A DNA stretch of 54,631 nt from Pseudomonadota bacterium (GTDB lineage Bacteria > Bdellovibrionota_C > UBA2361 > SZUA-149 > DAOLCO01). How positions within the stretch are numbered: the first letter of the stretch is position 1; every line of letters begins with the position of its first letter. The notes beneath the pieces are model-generated. The model searched no databases, was not told the origin of the DNA, and saw only the letters and a list, made by a program, of their open reading frames with translations. The stretch lies in the NCBI GenBank assembly GCA_027487795.1, contig JAIYCX010000007.1, positions 1 through 54,631 on the forward strand, written 5' to 3'. Below are positions 1 through 8,155 of this stretch, one piece after another. Both the position numbers and the translations under genes were made by a program.

Positions 1-12
1 GTTAACTTACTA

Positions 13-405
13 TTAATATAAATATTCAAAAGCTCTGATTAGAGTTCTTGGATACACATATAATTTAGTAAGTAATAACGGTTGCTCGGGGTGTTGCTTT
101 TTCATTTGAACATCTAGGCCTTCGCGAAAAGGAGTACTTCCAATTTCACTGTCTATAGTTCCTGTTACAATAGGCGTAGTGCAACAAATCCACAATTCGT
201 CCAGACCAACACCACCCAAGCGCGCAGGCCGAAGATCATTTTTCGCAAGCCTCAGACGCTCACCAGGAGTACAGAAAGACCTACCAGCAAATCGATGTGC
301 TAATGGCAAAACGCCATCATTCAACTCAAGCGTCGATTCTAGAAATTTTTTCTGGTCATTCATCAACACAATACGATTTGGATATTCAAACAGTGAATGC
401 GACAT
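13..405 (-). CDS. Hypothetical protein (orphan, about 130 aa)
   Basis: I do not recognise this protein. The start is set at the ATG at 405 because GGAGG lies seven bases upstream of it; a longer in-frame reading starts at 432 but has no such site. The product begins MSHSLFEYPN, has no signal peptide or membrane segment, and ends with an aromatic YVYPRTLIRAFEYLY. Its mid-part contains FAGRSFCTPGERLR and DELWICCTTP, so it carries three cysteines. The last third has a decayed copy at 11872-11990 on the same strand, so the gene belongs to a small family in this genome. It stands alone with no close partner. It is expressed as a soluble protein if real; function unknown. Confidence 0.6.
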   Translation of the reverse strand: MSHSLFEYPNRIVLMNDQKKFLESTLELNDGVLPLAHRFAGRSFCTPGERLRLAKNDLRPARLGGVGLDELWICCTTPIVTGTIDSEIGSTPFREGLDVQMKKQHPEQPLLLTKLYVYPRTLIRAFEYLY

Positions 406-801
406 GTTAAAACCCTCCATCGAAAAAACCAATCTTTAAGCCATGTCAGACCGAAAGACCACTAGCTATCGCCATCAACTTAAATGACGAATACAAATTG
501 CAAATCTCAACAAGAGAAATACAAACCGCCAAAACCTTTTTGTAAATTAATAGCAGCACAAAAAATTTGTACTGAATTTTTCTTCTACTAAATTAAAATG
601 TGAAATCGCCTATGAAGGACGACAAACTAAGATAACAAAACTAAGGTATTATGAATGATTTATTGAGTCAAACATAGTGCCATAAGTTAGTTTTTTTAAT
701 TAAAATAATTCCTAAAATTTCAATACTTCAAAAGACTTAAGTAAAAAATACCTCTTACTCTAGCATTATCTAAAAATTTCTATAACATCTACTAGACCAT
801 A

Positions 802-828
802 ATAATGAACATCTCAGATGTTCATTAT
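802..828. promoter_or_regulatory. 27-bp near-perfect DNA palindrome
   Basis: The arms ATAATGAACATCT and AGATGTTCATTAT are perfectly complementary around a single C. The one-base centre is more typical of a protein-binding operator than of a terminator hairpin. It lies about 140 bp upstream of the double-HTH regulator, which makes autoregulation possible but unproven. Confidence 0.4.
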
Positions 829-874
829 CTGCTCTTTCTAAATTAAATCCGGGTATGTCGTAAATCGACAATAG

Positions 875-911
875 TCTCTCAGCTATAGTTTCACTTCCAT
901 AGCTGAGAGAC
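875..911 (+). promoter_or_regulatory. Leader hairpin upstream of the HTH regulator
   Basis: GTCTCTCAGCTAT pairs perfectly with ATAGCTGAGAGAC over 13 bp around a roughly 11-nt loop. It ends about 50 bp before the start codon at 965 and is not followed by a T-run, so it is more likely a 5' leader structure or an operator than a terminator. Confidence 0.45.
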
Positions 912-964
912 GTGAGAAAAAATGTTTTTATTTTTGCAACTCATTTCCATAACGGAGAAGAATC

Positions 965-1771
965 ATGGCAATAAAAGAGGTTTTTACGACGGGCGAGGTG
1001 GCTAAAATTTGTAAAGTTTCACCAAATTTCGCTACAAGTTGGTTCGATTCAGGAATACTAAAAGGCTATAAAGTACCCACTACTAAATTTAGAAAAATCC
1101 CAAGAACAAATCTCATAGATTTTTTTACTCAATATAATATGCCCCTTTCCCTTTTACAGGATTACGAGAATCCTCAAAATAAAGCTACGGTAATTTTAAC
1201 TACTGGCGAAGTCGGGCGTATTTGTAATTCAAATATTTCAATGATTGCTAGATGGTTTGATAAAAAAATACTAGAGGGATACACACTTCCTGGTTCCGAT
1301 GATCGAAGAATTCCTCGTGATAATCTTATTAAGTTTCTCATAGAAAACAAAATGCCGCTTGGCGTACTTGAAGATATCGACAAAGAAAATGTGATCTTAG
1401 TATCTGACGATAATAAGTTTACTAATTTGTTCGAAACTCAATTAAAAAGACAGATAAATGAAGCCTTAAGCAAGAAACTAATTAAAGCTAGCGACAAAGC
1501 TGAAGCCATATGGAAACTTGCAGTCGCAACTCCAAGTTTTATTTTAGTTGACTTGAAAATGGGAGAAGATACAGCGCGCGAAATACTAAAAGCCTCCGCA
1601 CGCTTTAATCGCAAGTTCCACAAACTAATTGCTCTAAAGGGAAATCAAACAGAATTGGGCGATCAAAGTTGGGATTTGGTTTCAAATAAAACAGATCGCC
1701 CACAAGATGTAATCAGAGAATTATTAGATAATTTTCTGTGTCCAAGACTAATGACTCTTGTCAGTGCCTAG
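965..1771 (+). CDS. Double-HTH transcriptional regulator with degenerate receiver domain
   Basis: 268 aa, preceded by a good ribosome site (AACGGAGAAG). Two MerR/excisionase-like helix-turn-helix units follow each other. Unit 1 is residues about 6-66 (FTTGEVAKICKVSPNFATSW, then FRKIPRTNLIDF and MPLSLLQDYE). Unit 2 is about 78-138 (LTTGEVGRICNSNISMIARW, then DRRIPRDNLIKF and MPLGVLEDID). Residues about 143-260 look like a receiver domain: VILVSDDNKF supplies the acidic pair and FILVDLKMG the acceptor-like aspartate, while the later Thr/Ser switch position is not convincing. Family knowledge: this type of HTH is often fused to receiver domains. I infer a DNA-binding response-regulator-like protein; the tandem HTH could let a monomer read two half-sites. 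Its partner kinase is not adjacent. Confidence 0.8.
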   Translation: MAIKEVFTTGEVAKICKVSPNFATSWFDSGILKGYKVPTTKFRKIPRTNLIDFFTQYNMPLSLLQDYENPQNKATVILTTGEVGRICNSNISMIARWFDKKILEGYTLPGSDDRRIPRDNLIKFLIENKMPLGVLEDIDKENVILVSDDNKFTNLFETQLKRQINEALSKKLIKASDKAEAIWKLAVATPSFILVDLKMGEDTAREILKASARFNRKFHKLIALKGNQTELGDQSWDLVSNKTDRPQDVIRELLDNFLCPRLMTLVSA

Positions 1772-1791
1772 CGAACTTAACAACGAGCACT

Positions 1792-1845
1792 GAGCACGTT
1801 TTAAATGTGGTTTTGTATCCACTTTTCTCACGTGCTCTTTTTAAT
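1792..1845 (+). terminator. Rho-independent terminator of the HTH gene
   Basis: GAGCACG and CGTGCTC form the stem with an inner partial pairing (GTGG.../...CCAC) and are followed by TTTTT. A second copy of the same roughly 51-bp sequence, in the same orientation, lies at 2973-3023. Confidence 0.75.
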
Positions 1846-1947
1846 TTTCTTGATGCTTTATTAAGTCTTCTTTTTTTAAAAAACTTAGTGCTTCTTTCCA
1901 CCTTAATGCACACAGGCACCAAGCGCACGTAACATAAATTTATTAAA

Positions 1948-2910
1948 CTAATTAACTGCATTTCTCACTAATTCTTTAACTAGTAATTCTATATCAGGTT
2001 GATCTGAAGCTTGTTTTGGAAAATCTTTCTTAATAATTTCTTCATTTTCAAAAATTACTATTCCAGGCATTTGTAATGGATCCGCATTTGACCAACCCAC
2101 TCCATAACCTTTTATAGTCGCAGAAATAAAACCTTTCATCCACTCTCTTGGTCCTAATAATTCTAGAAAACTACCCCTTGAAAGCCCTACTGCCTTATAA
2201 ATTATCCTAGTTGGATCACTAATTCTAGTACAATGTTCTAACTTATATCCGGAAAAGAATGGCCCTGCATCTTCATGACTTTCTCCATGAACGAAAACTA
2301 CTTTATAATTTTTTTCAATTTCACTTATTCTTTTTGAAACATCATCCGTAAACTCTCTACAGAAGGTACATCCAATATGTCTTAAAAATATAAAAGCTAA
2401 TTTACTATTTTCCTTAAGAAGTTTGGAATTAGAACTACCAAATTGATCTACCGAGTTCTTAATAACTTCATTTGGACTATATAGTGAAGGTTCTTCGTTA
2501 ATATGTAAGTTATAATATTCTTTAAGAATCCTAAAAAAAGGATAAATCCAAATGAAGTCATTTGTTAAAGTTATTAGTCCAAATTTTAATGGCAGCAAGC
2601 CAATACTTGCATGATAAAAGAAACCTAAGGGACCAAGAATTTTACCCATTAAGCCAACTAAGACTATTGGCCAATATCGAAAAGGATCAAGAGCAGCAAT
2701 TGCATAGCCTATTCCAAAAACCCCAACAAACATTCCTATACATTGCCAAATACCAATATAATTTGGATGAGGCATCTCAATAAGGTCAAAATAGTGCTCA
2801 GGAAAAACACCAACCCATATTGCCCAAATTCCATTATATATAGCAGCTGCTAAAAGCCAATTTCTATCTCGCTCCGGAGCTATGGGTATTTCTAGTGTTC
2901 TTTTTGTCAT
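1948..2910 (-). CDS. Membrane protein fused to a peroxiredoxin-like (AhpC/TSA_2-type) thiol domain
   Basis: 320 aa. Residues about 17-130 contain four hydrophobic segments (LLAAAIYNGIWAIWVGVF; YIGIWQCIGMFVGVFGIGYA; YWPIVLVGLMGKILGPLGFF; FGLITLTNDFIWIYPFF), predicted as an integral membrane domain. Residues about 168-315 resemble the AhpC/TSA_2 (SelL/PRXL2-like) thioredoxin fold: FLRHIGCTFCREF carries the CxxC pair, and FVHGESHEDAGPFF and GIVIFENEEI match later strands. I infer a membrane-tethered thiol-disulfide or peroxide-handling protein; the substrate is unknown. The gene is monocistronic and bracketed by direct repeats of a neighbouring terminator (1792-1842 and 2973-3023), a sign that this unit was inserted or duplicated. 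There is no strong ribosome site at the start. Confidence 0.7.
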   Translation of the reverse strand: MTKRTLEIPIAPERDRNWLLAAAIYNGIWAIWVGVFPEHYFDLIEMPHPNYIGIWQCIGMFVGVFGIGYAIAALDPFRYWPIVLVGLMGKILGPLGFFYHASIGLLPLKFGLITLTNDFIWIYPFFRILKEYYNLHINEEPSLYSPNEVIKNSVDQFGSSNSKLLKENSKLAFIFLRHIGCTFCREFTDDVSKRISEIEKNYKVVFVHGESHEDAGPFFSGYKLEHCTRISDPTRIIYKAVGLSRGSFLELLGPREWMKGFISATIKGYGVGWSNADPLQMPGIVIFENEEIIKKDFPKQASDQPDIELLVKELVRNAVN

Positions 2911-2972
2911 TTACAAATGACGTTAGGAGTATGAATTGATTACAAGCTACTCAGAGTATAAGAACTAATATA

Positions 2973-3023
2973 GAGCACGTTTCAATTGTAGTTTTGTATT
3001 CCACTTTTCTCACGTACTCTTTT
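2973..3023 (+). repeat. Second copy of the 1792 terminator (direct repeat)
   Basis: It matches 1792-1842 almost throughout (GAGCACGTTT...GTTTTGTAT...CCACTTTTCTCACGT.CTC) in the same orientation. No plus-strand gene ends just before it, so it is an orphan terminator copy upstream of the minus-strand membrane/redoxin gene. Confidence 0.75.
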
Positions 3024-3044
3024 ATTATTGTTACAAATACTAAC

Positions 3045-3485
3045 CTATAAACACTTTTCCAATGTAACCAAAGCATCCATGTTTAAATATATTGCTTGAT
3101 ATGTATTTGCAATTGCTTCTTCCCTTGTATTAGCATCAAGGCTAGAACCGACTAACTTTAAAAAAGAAGAGTCCACAATAGTATTTAAAAAAGCAACGGT
3201 TCTTTTACTAATTCTTTTTGGATGTGGTCCATCACCAATTCTAGTAATTTCAGCCATTAATGCTTGATATTCAGCATTCATTGCAGCACGTTGAGTTCTT
3301 GGATTTAAATCAAGCTGATTACATTGAACTGCTAAAAAGTGCAGTCTTTGTAAAACATCAGTAACTATATCAATCTTATTCTTAACATAATTTTGCTCGC
3401 TCTGATTGTAATTCAAAGGGCATGACTGCGCGAAAGAGAGGGAAGGAATGATTAAAAAAAGTAAGAAAGAAATTAATTTATACAT
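3045..3485 (-). CDS. Secreted hypothetical protein
   Basis: 146 aa with a clear Sec signal peptide (MYKLISFLLFLIIPSLSFAQ, cleavage probably after SFA). The mature part is helical-looking and carries three cysteines (SCPLNYN near its start, VQCNQL in the middle, and EKCL at the C-terminus), which could form a disulfide in the periplasm. A ribosome site CGGAG precedes the start. I do not recognise the family. It is followed by the duplicated terminator sequence and stands alone. Confidence 0.6.
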   Translation of the reverse strand: MYKLISFLLFLIIPSLSFAQSCPLNYNQSEQNYVKNKIDIVTDVLQRLHFLAVQCNQLDLNPRTQRAAMNAEYQALMAEITRIGDGPHPKRISKRTVAFLNTIVDSSFLKLVGSSLDANTREEAIANTYQAIYLNMDALVTLEKCL

Positions 3486-3607
3486 ATATGACTACTCCGT
3501 TTAGGTTTATATCCCTATACATACATGAGACCACCGACCTAATCAATAAAAATATATTTCTAAAACACGCTGTAAATTTTTCAATTTACCTTCCATAAAA
3601 AAGAATT

Positions 3608-3632
3608 GGGGCTAGTCTTAACTAAGCCCCTG
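3608..3632 (-). terminator. Terminator of the P-loop kinase-like gene
   Basis: Read on the minus strand, GGGGCTTAG and CTAGCCCC form a GC-rich stem followed by AATTCTTTTTT, downstream of the gene ending at 3658. Confidence 0.7.
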
Positions 3633-3657
3633 TAAAACCTAGCACGTTCCAGATAAG

Positions 3658-4350
3658 TCAGTTTTCCCAAACTTCTAAAGACGTAAATTCCCTACTCACG
3701 CTTCTAGATTCTGATGATTCTGGTACTGGCCAAATTACTTTTTCAAGCTCTTTAATTATGTCCCAAATCATATGGTCTTTTTCCTTTTCTCTGGAGATAA
3801 AGTGACAAGGTGTTTTTGAAACAGAAGGAATAACATTCTTAACTGTTAATGGCTTTATATGCTTATCCCAGTAGTCCTCTGCTAACGTAGCAAATGCGGG
3901 TCGCAATTGTTCAACACGAGCTACATACCGCTTTAAACATTCAGTCAAAGGAGTTGAAACAAAAATATTTAAACTAGCAAGATCTAACAAATTTTGTAAG
4001 CAGAAAATTAATTCGCCCTCTACAAACAATACATCAAATTTCCTAGAGACCATATCCATGACTATTCTCTGATACTTTGAAGTATCATAATGCAACCTAG
4101 GAAATGAAAGCTTTTTCTTAACAGAAATCAAATGCTCTCGTAATAGTTTATGATCAAGCTCTTTTGGATTCAAACGATTAATAGACCATCTATCGTCGTG
4201 AGACATATCCGAATGATCTATTCTATAATTTTCAATTTGCAAACTTCCTACTGACAATCCTTTTAGATCAGTAAGGTATGAGCTCAATGTTCTTATTAAT
4301 TGCGACTTGCCACTACAACTTGGGCCACCTACGAAAATTAAATGACTCAT
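3658..4350 (-). CDS. Uridine-kinase-like P-loop NTPase
   Basis: 230 aa, cytoplasmic. A Walker A motif GGPSCSGKSQ is at residues 8-17, followed by a region (QIENYRIDHSDMSHDDRWSI) comparable to the Y...D...HP-region of uridine kinases/phosphoribulokinases, and FDVLFVEGELIF at the position of the Walker-B-like VEG strand. RYVARVEQLRPAF resembles the R-rich lid. Length fits Udk-type kinases (about 210 aa). The canonical DHPDAFD is not conserved, so the phosphoryl acceptor is uncertain. Residues after about 205 are a divergent tail. Monocistronic, with its own terminator at 3608-3632. Confidence 0.65.
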   Translation of the reverse strand: MSHLIFVGGPSCSGKSQLIRTLSSYLTDLKGLSVGSLQIENYRIDHSDMSHDDRWSINRLNPKELDHKLLREHLISVKKKLSFPRLHYDTSKYQRIVMDMVSRKFDVLFVEGELIFCLQNLLDLASLNIFVSTPLTECLKRYVARVEQLRPAFATLAEDYWDKHIKPLTVKNVIPSVSKTPCHFISREKEKDHMIWDIIKELEKVIWPVPESSESRSVSREFTSLEVWEN

Positions 4351-4528
4351 CTACCACGCGTCCTGTCTATCAGAGAACCTTTTACAAATCCTTCCACAAA
4401 CCGATTATGTGAGATTAACGAAATACTAATTTGAAGTCAAAAGAGAGTGTAATTCTTCTAGATTTTAAATAAAAAAGTGCTATGACAAAATAGCGATAAC
4501 AGGCTATTAACTATAATAAAAACTAGAA

Positions 4529-5656
4529 ATGCTAATCAAATCACTAAAAATAATCTTCTATCTTTGCTTGTTCCTATCCTACTCGATGCTTAGTGCTGAA
4601 GAAGTAAGAACTGAGCAAAAATATGAATTTAAAATCGGCCTAATACTTGCTCAAACAGGTCCATGGGCCGAATTTGGAGAAGCACAATCTCAAGCCATAA
4701 AATTAGCCCTAGAAGATTATCCGAATAAATTTTCAAATATTCGTTTCATAACAGAAGATAGTCGAGGTAACGGAAAAGATGCAGTTACAGCATACAATAA
4801 ACTACATTCAATAGATAAAGTAGATCTTACCTTTGTATGGGGAGTTGAACCCGCATTAGCGGTTGCTCCCTTAGCAGAACAAAATAAAACCCCTCTAATA
4901 GTTTCAGCGATAGTCTCTTCTACCGCTAGAAATAGGAAATATGTAATTCGCACTATAAACTACGCAGAACAACAAGCACAAACAATTTTAAAATACTTTA
5001 GAACAAAAGGAATAAAAAAAATTGCAATAATAAAAGCGCAGATGTCTTTCTATGATATCTTAATTGAAGGTATGAAGAAAAATTTACACGCTGATGAATC
5101 AATAGAAGTTATAGAAGATCTACTACCAACTGATAATGACTTTAAAAGAGTAGTCACTAAATCAAAAAAGATGAAATTTGATATGTTCGGGATGTTCCTT
5201 AGCCCCACTCAAATTCTAAGTTTCTTAAAAGAAGCGAAGATTCAAAAATTTGATGCTTCTTTTTTTGGAGCATCACCATTTCAAAGCCATACACTTATCA
5301 AACAAGCTAAAGGTATGATGGATAATTCTATATTTTTTCACAACGATGTAAGTCAAGAATTCGAAACTAAATATATCGAGCGTTTTAAAAACGACATACA
5401 AATTCCTTGGGCAGCAAATGCTTATGACTTTGTAACATTATCATCTGAGTTATTTAATAATTTAGAAACAAAACCTACTACTGAAAAAATATTAGAACTA
5501 TATAGTCAAGACAGAATACATAATGGGGCGGGCAGCTCTTATCACTATGTTAACTCTCCTACTGAAGGAAAATTTTTTGAATACCCTATCGTAGTAAAAA
5601 AAATAATAGGTCAAAACTTTCAAGAAGTATTTAGAAATGCAGCATTCAGCGAATAA
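4529..5656 (+). CDS. ABC transporter substrate-binding protein, LIV/amide type
   Basis: 375 aa. Residues 1-24 are a signal peptide (IIFYLCLFLSYSMLSAEE). The mature part has the periplasmic-binding-protein type 1 fold typical of Leu/Ile/Val-binding proteins: FKIGLILAQTGPWAEFGEAQ near the start, LALEDYP and FITEDSRGNGKDAVTAYNKL, then WGVEPALAVAPLAEQNKTPL. In such systems it captures a small ligand in the periplasm and passes it to an ABC permease, but no permease or ATPase genes are nearby, so it is an orphan. A 152-bp palindromic element starts three bases after the stop. A decayed relative lies at 51975-52346. Confidence 0.8.
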   Translation: MLIKSLKIIFYLCLFLSYSMLSAEEVRTEQKYEFKIGLILAQTGPWAEFGEAQSQAIKLALEDYPNKFSNIRFITEDSRGNGKDAVTAYNKLHSIDKVDLTFVWGVEPALAVAPLAEQNKTPLIVSAIVSSTARNRKYVIRTINYAEQQAQTILKYFRTKGIKKIAIIKAQMSFYDILIEGMKKNLHADESIEVIEDLLPTDNDFKRVVTKSKKMKFDMFGMFLSPTQILSFLKEAKIQKFDASFFGASPFQSHTLIKQAKGMMDNSIFFHNDVSQEFETKYIERFKNDIQIPWAANAYDFVTLSSELFNNLETKPTTEKILELYSQDRIHNGAGSSYHYVNSPTEGKFFEYPIVVKKIIGQNFQEVFRNAAFSE

Positions 5657-5658
5657 AA

Positions 5659-5810
5659 GAGTTCCAAACCCTTAAGTCTTACTGGCCGGACTTCAAGGAA
5701 ATTTTTTTCCTCAGCTATATTTAGCTGAAAAAAATTTCCGGCATCTCGGAGCTGCATTCCAGGTGGAATGCGCGAGAATAAGGCCAGAAAGATTTAAGGG
5801 TTTGGAACTC
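5659..5810. repeat. Palindromic element family A, copy 1 (152 bp)
   Basis: The ends GAGTTCCAAACCCTTAA and TTAAGGGTTTGGAACTC are perfect 17-bp inverted repeats. Inside lie two further hairpins: GGAAATTTTTTTCC...AGCTATATTTAGCT... and GCATTCCAGGTGGAATGC. The element begins directly after the stop of the binding-protein gene and could act as its terminator. Other copies are at 17085-17237 (inverted, full length), 19518-19580 and 22078-22119 (truncated). Confidence 0.85.
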
Positions 5811-5839
5811 AGCTCGGTGGCAAAAAAGTAACGAACTAC

Positions 5840-6667
5840 CTACAACTCACAAACCAACTTCATCTCCTGCCTACTCTTAGGATGACGAAATTCTATTTCT
5901 TCTGCATGTAGTAAATAATCAGAAGCTCCCTTGTTTTGCGAAGAACTATCCTCACTACCGTAGTCCCTATCTCCAATAAGCGGAAAGCCCAACTTTCTAA
6001 ATTCTCTTCTAACAATATGTCTTGAACCATCTCTCAAAGCGACCCTAACATCTGAATGTTGTCCCTCTATTGTATTTATAATTTGAGGGCTTTCAAATAT
6101 TTCAGATATTTCAATATCACCTTTTGTTATAGTATCTGAAACTCTAGCAATATATGTTTTTCTAACTTTCTTATCTACCAAAAGATCATGTAAGCTTGTC
6201 CAAATTTCTCTAGACTTTGCAGCGATACATACACCTGAAGTAAAATAATCTAATCTCTGTACTAGACCACCATCTAGCGGATTAGGGCTTGAGAATAAAC
6301 AATCCTTATCATAAGCAACAACAAGATCAGCAAGCGTAACTGGATCACCTTCGCGCTGCAATACAGTATGCATACCTCTAGGCTTTTTCACACATATTAA
6401 ATATTGATCTTCAAATATTACATCTAGCTTAATTTCTGAAGTAGAGATTCTTTGATTACCTGGGAAAAACTCTCTTGGCTCTTCTGCTTCTATAAAATCA
6501 TGAAGTTTTAAAATATGTCCTGCGCGTACTTTTTTACCGTTAACTAAAACACTACCCTTATCAACTTGAGCTCTCCACTTCGCCCTTGAAAACTCAGGAA
6601 AAGTATCTCTAAGTACTGATTCTACTCTCATTTGAGGGAATGTTGATGTGACGGAAAAGGTTATCAT
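5840..6667 (-). CDS. RluA-family pseudouridine synthase with S4 domain
   Basis: 275 aa. Residues about 12-75 form an S4 RNA-binding domain (RVESVLRDTFPEFSRAKW, VDKGSVLVNGKKVRAGHIL). The catalytic domain follows, with the RluA motif II GGLVQRLDYFTSGV containing the catalytic aspartate in RLD. KKPRGMHTV and the C-terminal HIVRREFRKLGFPLIGD also match the family. It isomerises uridines in rRNA or tRNA; the exact target cannot be told from the sequence. Length is slightly below the usual 300-320 aa for RluC/RluD-type enzymes. Its 3' end sits close to a family A element. Confidence 0.85.
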   Translation of the reverse strand: MITFSVTSTFPQMRVESVLRDTFPEFSRAKWRAQVDKGSVLVNGKKVRAGHILKLHDFIEAEEPREFFPGNQRISTSEIKLDVIFEDQYLICVKKPRGMHTVLQREGDPVTLADLVVAYDKDCLFSSPNPLDGGLVQRLDYFTSGVCIAAKSREIWTSLHDLLVDKKVRKTYIARVSDTITKGDIEISEIFESPQIINTIEGQHSDVRVALRDGSRHIVRREFRKLGFPLIGDRDYGSEDSSSQNKGASDYLLHAEEIEFRHPKSRQEMKLVCEL

Positions 6668-6751
6668 GAGTTTATTTTAAATTATTATCCTTCTGTTATG
6701 TTAACATATGTAGATAGCTCAAATGTAGAATTTGTTGCAATATATAAGCTG

Positions 6752-6778
6752 TAGGGGCGTAGAACACAAGAACCCCTA
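6752..6778 (-). terminator. Probable terminator of the gene ending at 6805
   Basis: TAGGGG and CCCCTA pair across a 15-nt loop between two minus-strand genes. No strong T-run follows, so the function is likely but not certain. Confidence 0.45.
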
Positions 6779-6804
6779 ACAGCAATGATCAGACTAAAAA
6801 AGAC

Positions 6805-7872
6805 CTATGAAAGAAGCTTACTTAGCTCAAATTCATAATACTTATTTAATAACGGAGGTGAGAAATCTGATAAAATTGGTATGTCAGATTCTTTAAAAAG
6901 AGAGTAATAATTACCATAAATTATTACTTCATACTCAGGTTGCACCAGCCTAAATACTTGCCCACGAAATTCAGGTTTGCTTGCATATTGAAGATAAGTT
7001 GAGAAAAAATCTAATATACCTTCCTCACAACGTAGTACATACTTCAAAACTCGATCCAACTCAGACTGCGTTTTGACAGCTTCTCCAATCTTCGGATGAG
7101 TTAGAATTACTGTCTTTCTAGGAATTCGACTCCACCAAATTCTAGTAAAGGAAAAAAGTCTATCCCATAGATTCTTTCTTCTAACATCATCCTCAGGCAA
7201 GAATGCTAAAAGTACCAAAAGAATGATTTCATTTTCTGCATCCTCAAATCTCTCTACAAGTTTTTCTTTTGAATAAAGAGAAATATTTTCACTATGCAAA
7301 AAATCGTCTAGAGTCCACTCCGTACAACGCTTTACTCCATTCAGATGTAAAAATTTAAAAGGGTTACTATTTGAATATAACCAAATTTCGGATGCGGCTA
7401 AAACTTCTTCATCGATTACTCTAGCTGTATTTTGTCTACTCTTAGAGTTCTCAAGCTCTTGAAACTGATTTCTTGCCCATTCCCTAAGTTTCTGATTTCG
7501 AGATTTTGCTAATGTTCTTAAATCGGAGTGAATCCATTCGACTATCTTAATTTTAGCTAATAACTCTTCTGAAATTTCATATAGTTCTGAAATTTTATCT
7601 GTTAGTTCACTTAAAATTTCGTTTGTATCTTCATCACTTCTATTACAAACAAGATCAAATAGAAAATTAGACGGTAACTTCTCTAGGACCTGCTGAGCAA
7701 CATAAGTATTGGAGCTAACAAACTTTCTAATTCCCATTTCTCTTGTATCTGGATTATTTATCAGCATTACAATAAGAGATGGCCAAAGATTACCATTCTT
7801 TTCAACTTCACTAACCCAGTGATTAGCAGCCAATACGAGTTCTTCACCTGAAAGACATTTTTTAGTTGCCAT
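6805..7872 (-). CDS. Hypothetical protein, helical-repeat-like
   Basis: 355 aa, soluble, no signal peptide. A strong ribosome site (AAAGGAT) precedes the start. It is rich in helical stretches with leucine/tryptophan patterns (LAANHWVSEVEKNGNLWPSL, REWARNQFQELE, LVLLAFLPEDDVRRKNLWDR), suggesting an alpha-helical repeat fold, but no named family is recognised. It is divergent from the SPFH gene at 8156 across a 283-bp intergenic stretch, so the two could share a regulatory region. Function unknown. Confidence 0.65.
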   Translation of the reverse strand: MATKKCLSGEELVLAANHWVSEVEKNGNLWPSLIVMLINNPDTREMGIRKFVSSNTYVAQQVLEKLPSNFLFDLVCNRSDEDTNEILSELTDKISELYEISEELLAKIKIVEWIHSDLRTLAKSRNQKLREWARNQFQELENSKSRQNTARVIDEEVLAASEIWLYSNSNPFKFLHLNGVKRCTEWTLDDFLHSENISLYSKEKLVERFEDAENEIILLVLLAFLPEDDVRRKNLWDRLFSFTRIWWSRIPRKTVILTHPKIGEAVKTQSELDRVLKYVLRCEEGILDFFSTYLQYASKPEFRGQVFRLVQPEYEVIIYGNYYSLFKESDIPILSDFSPPLLNKYYEFELSKLLS

Positions 7873-8155
7873 TTTAAATCCTTTTTTCTAACCTTCAAAA
7901 AAACAAAACTACGCCCACTACACTGCTAGCAAGTGATAGCTAAAAGTGATGTGGGTTAAATCTTCTACCCAAACTTAAATTAGCACAGCATAAAGCTAAT
8001 GAAAAGCATGTTGATTTTAACAAAATTTCTATTTATTAGAGTTGATTATCTGTAAATAAATTCAATTCAATAAGACCCAACGAACCTTTCCAAACAATTA
8101 AATCATCTACTCTAGGCATCATTTTTCGATTTAATTCTATTCAAAGGAAACTACA

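Larger units (their letters stand above)
406..964. other. Intergenic region with two strong hairpins
   Basis: No convincing gene lies here. The tract is AT-rich and holds two clear inverted repeats, listed separately (802-828 and 875-911). The first could serve as a terminator or operator; the second sits in the likely leader of the HTH regulator that begins at 965. A smaller TGTCG/CGACA pair occurs just before the second hairpin. Confidence 0.5.

Noticed and set aside
5659..5810. Family A elements as IS elements with a transposase
   Set aside because: Copies are about 152 bp with no coding capacity, so at most they are non-autonomous.
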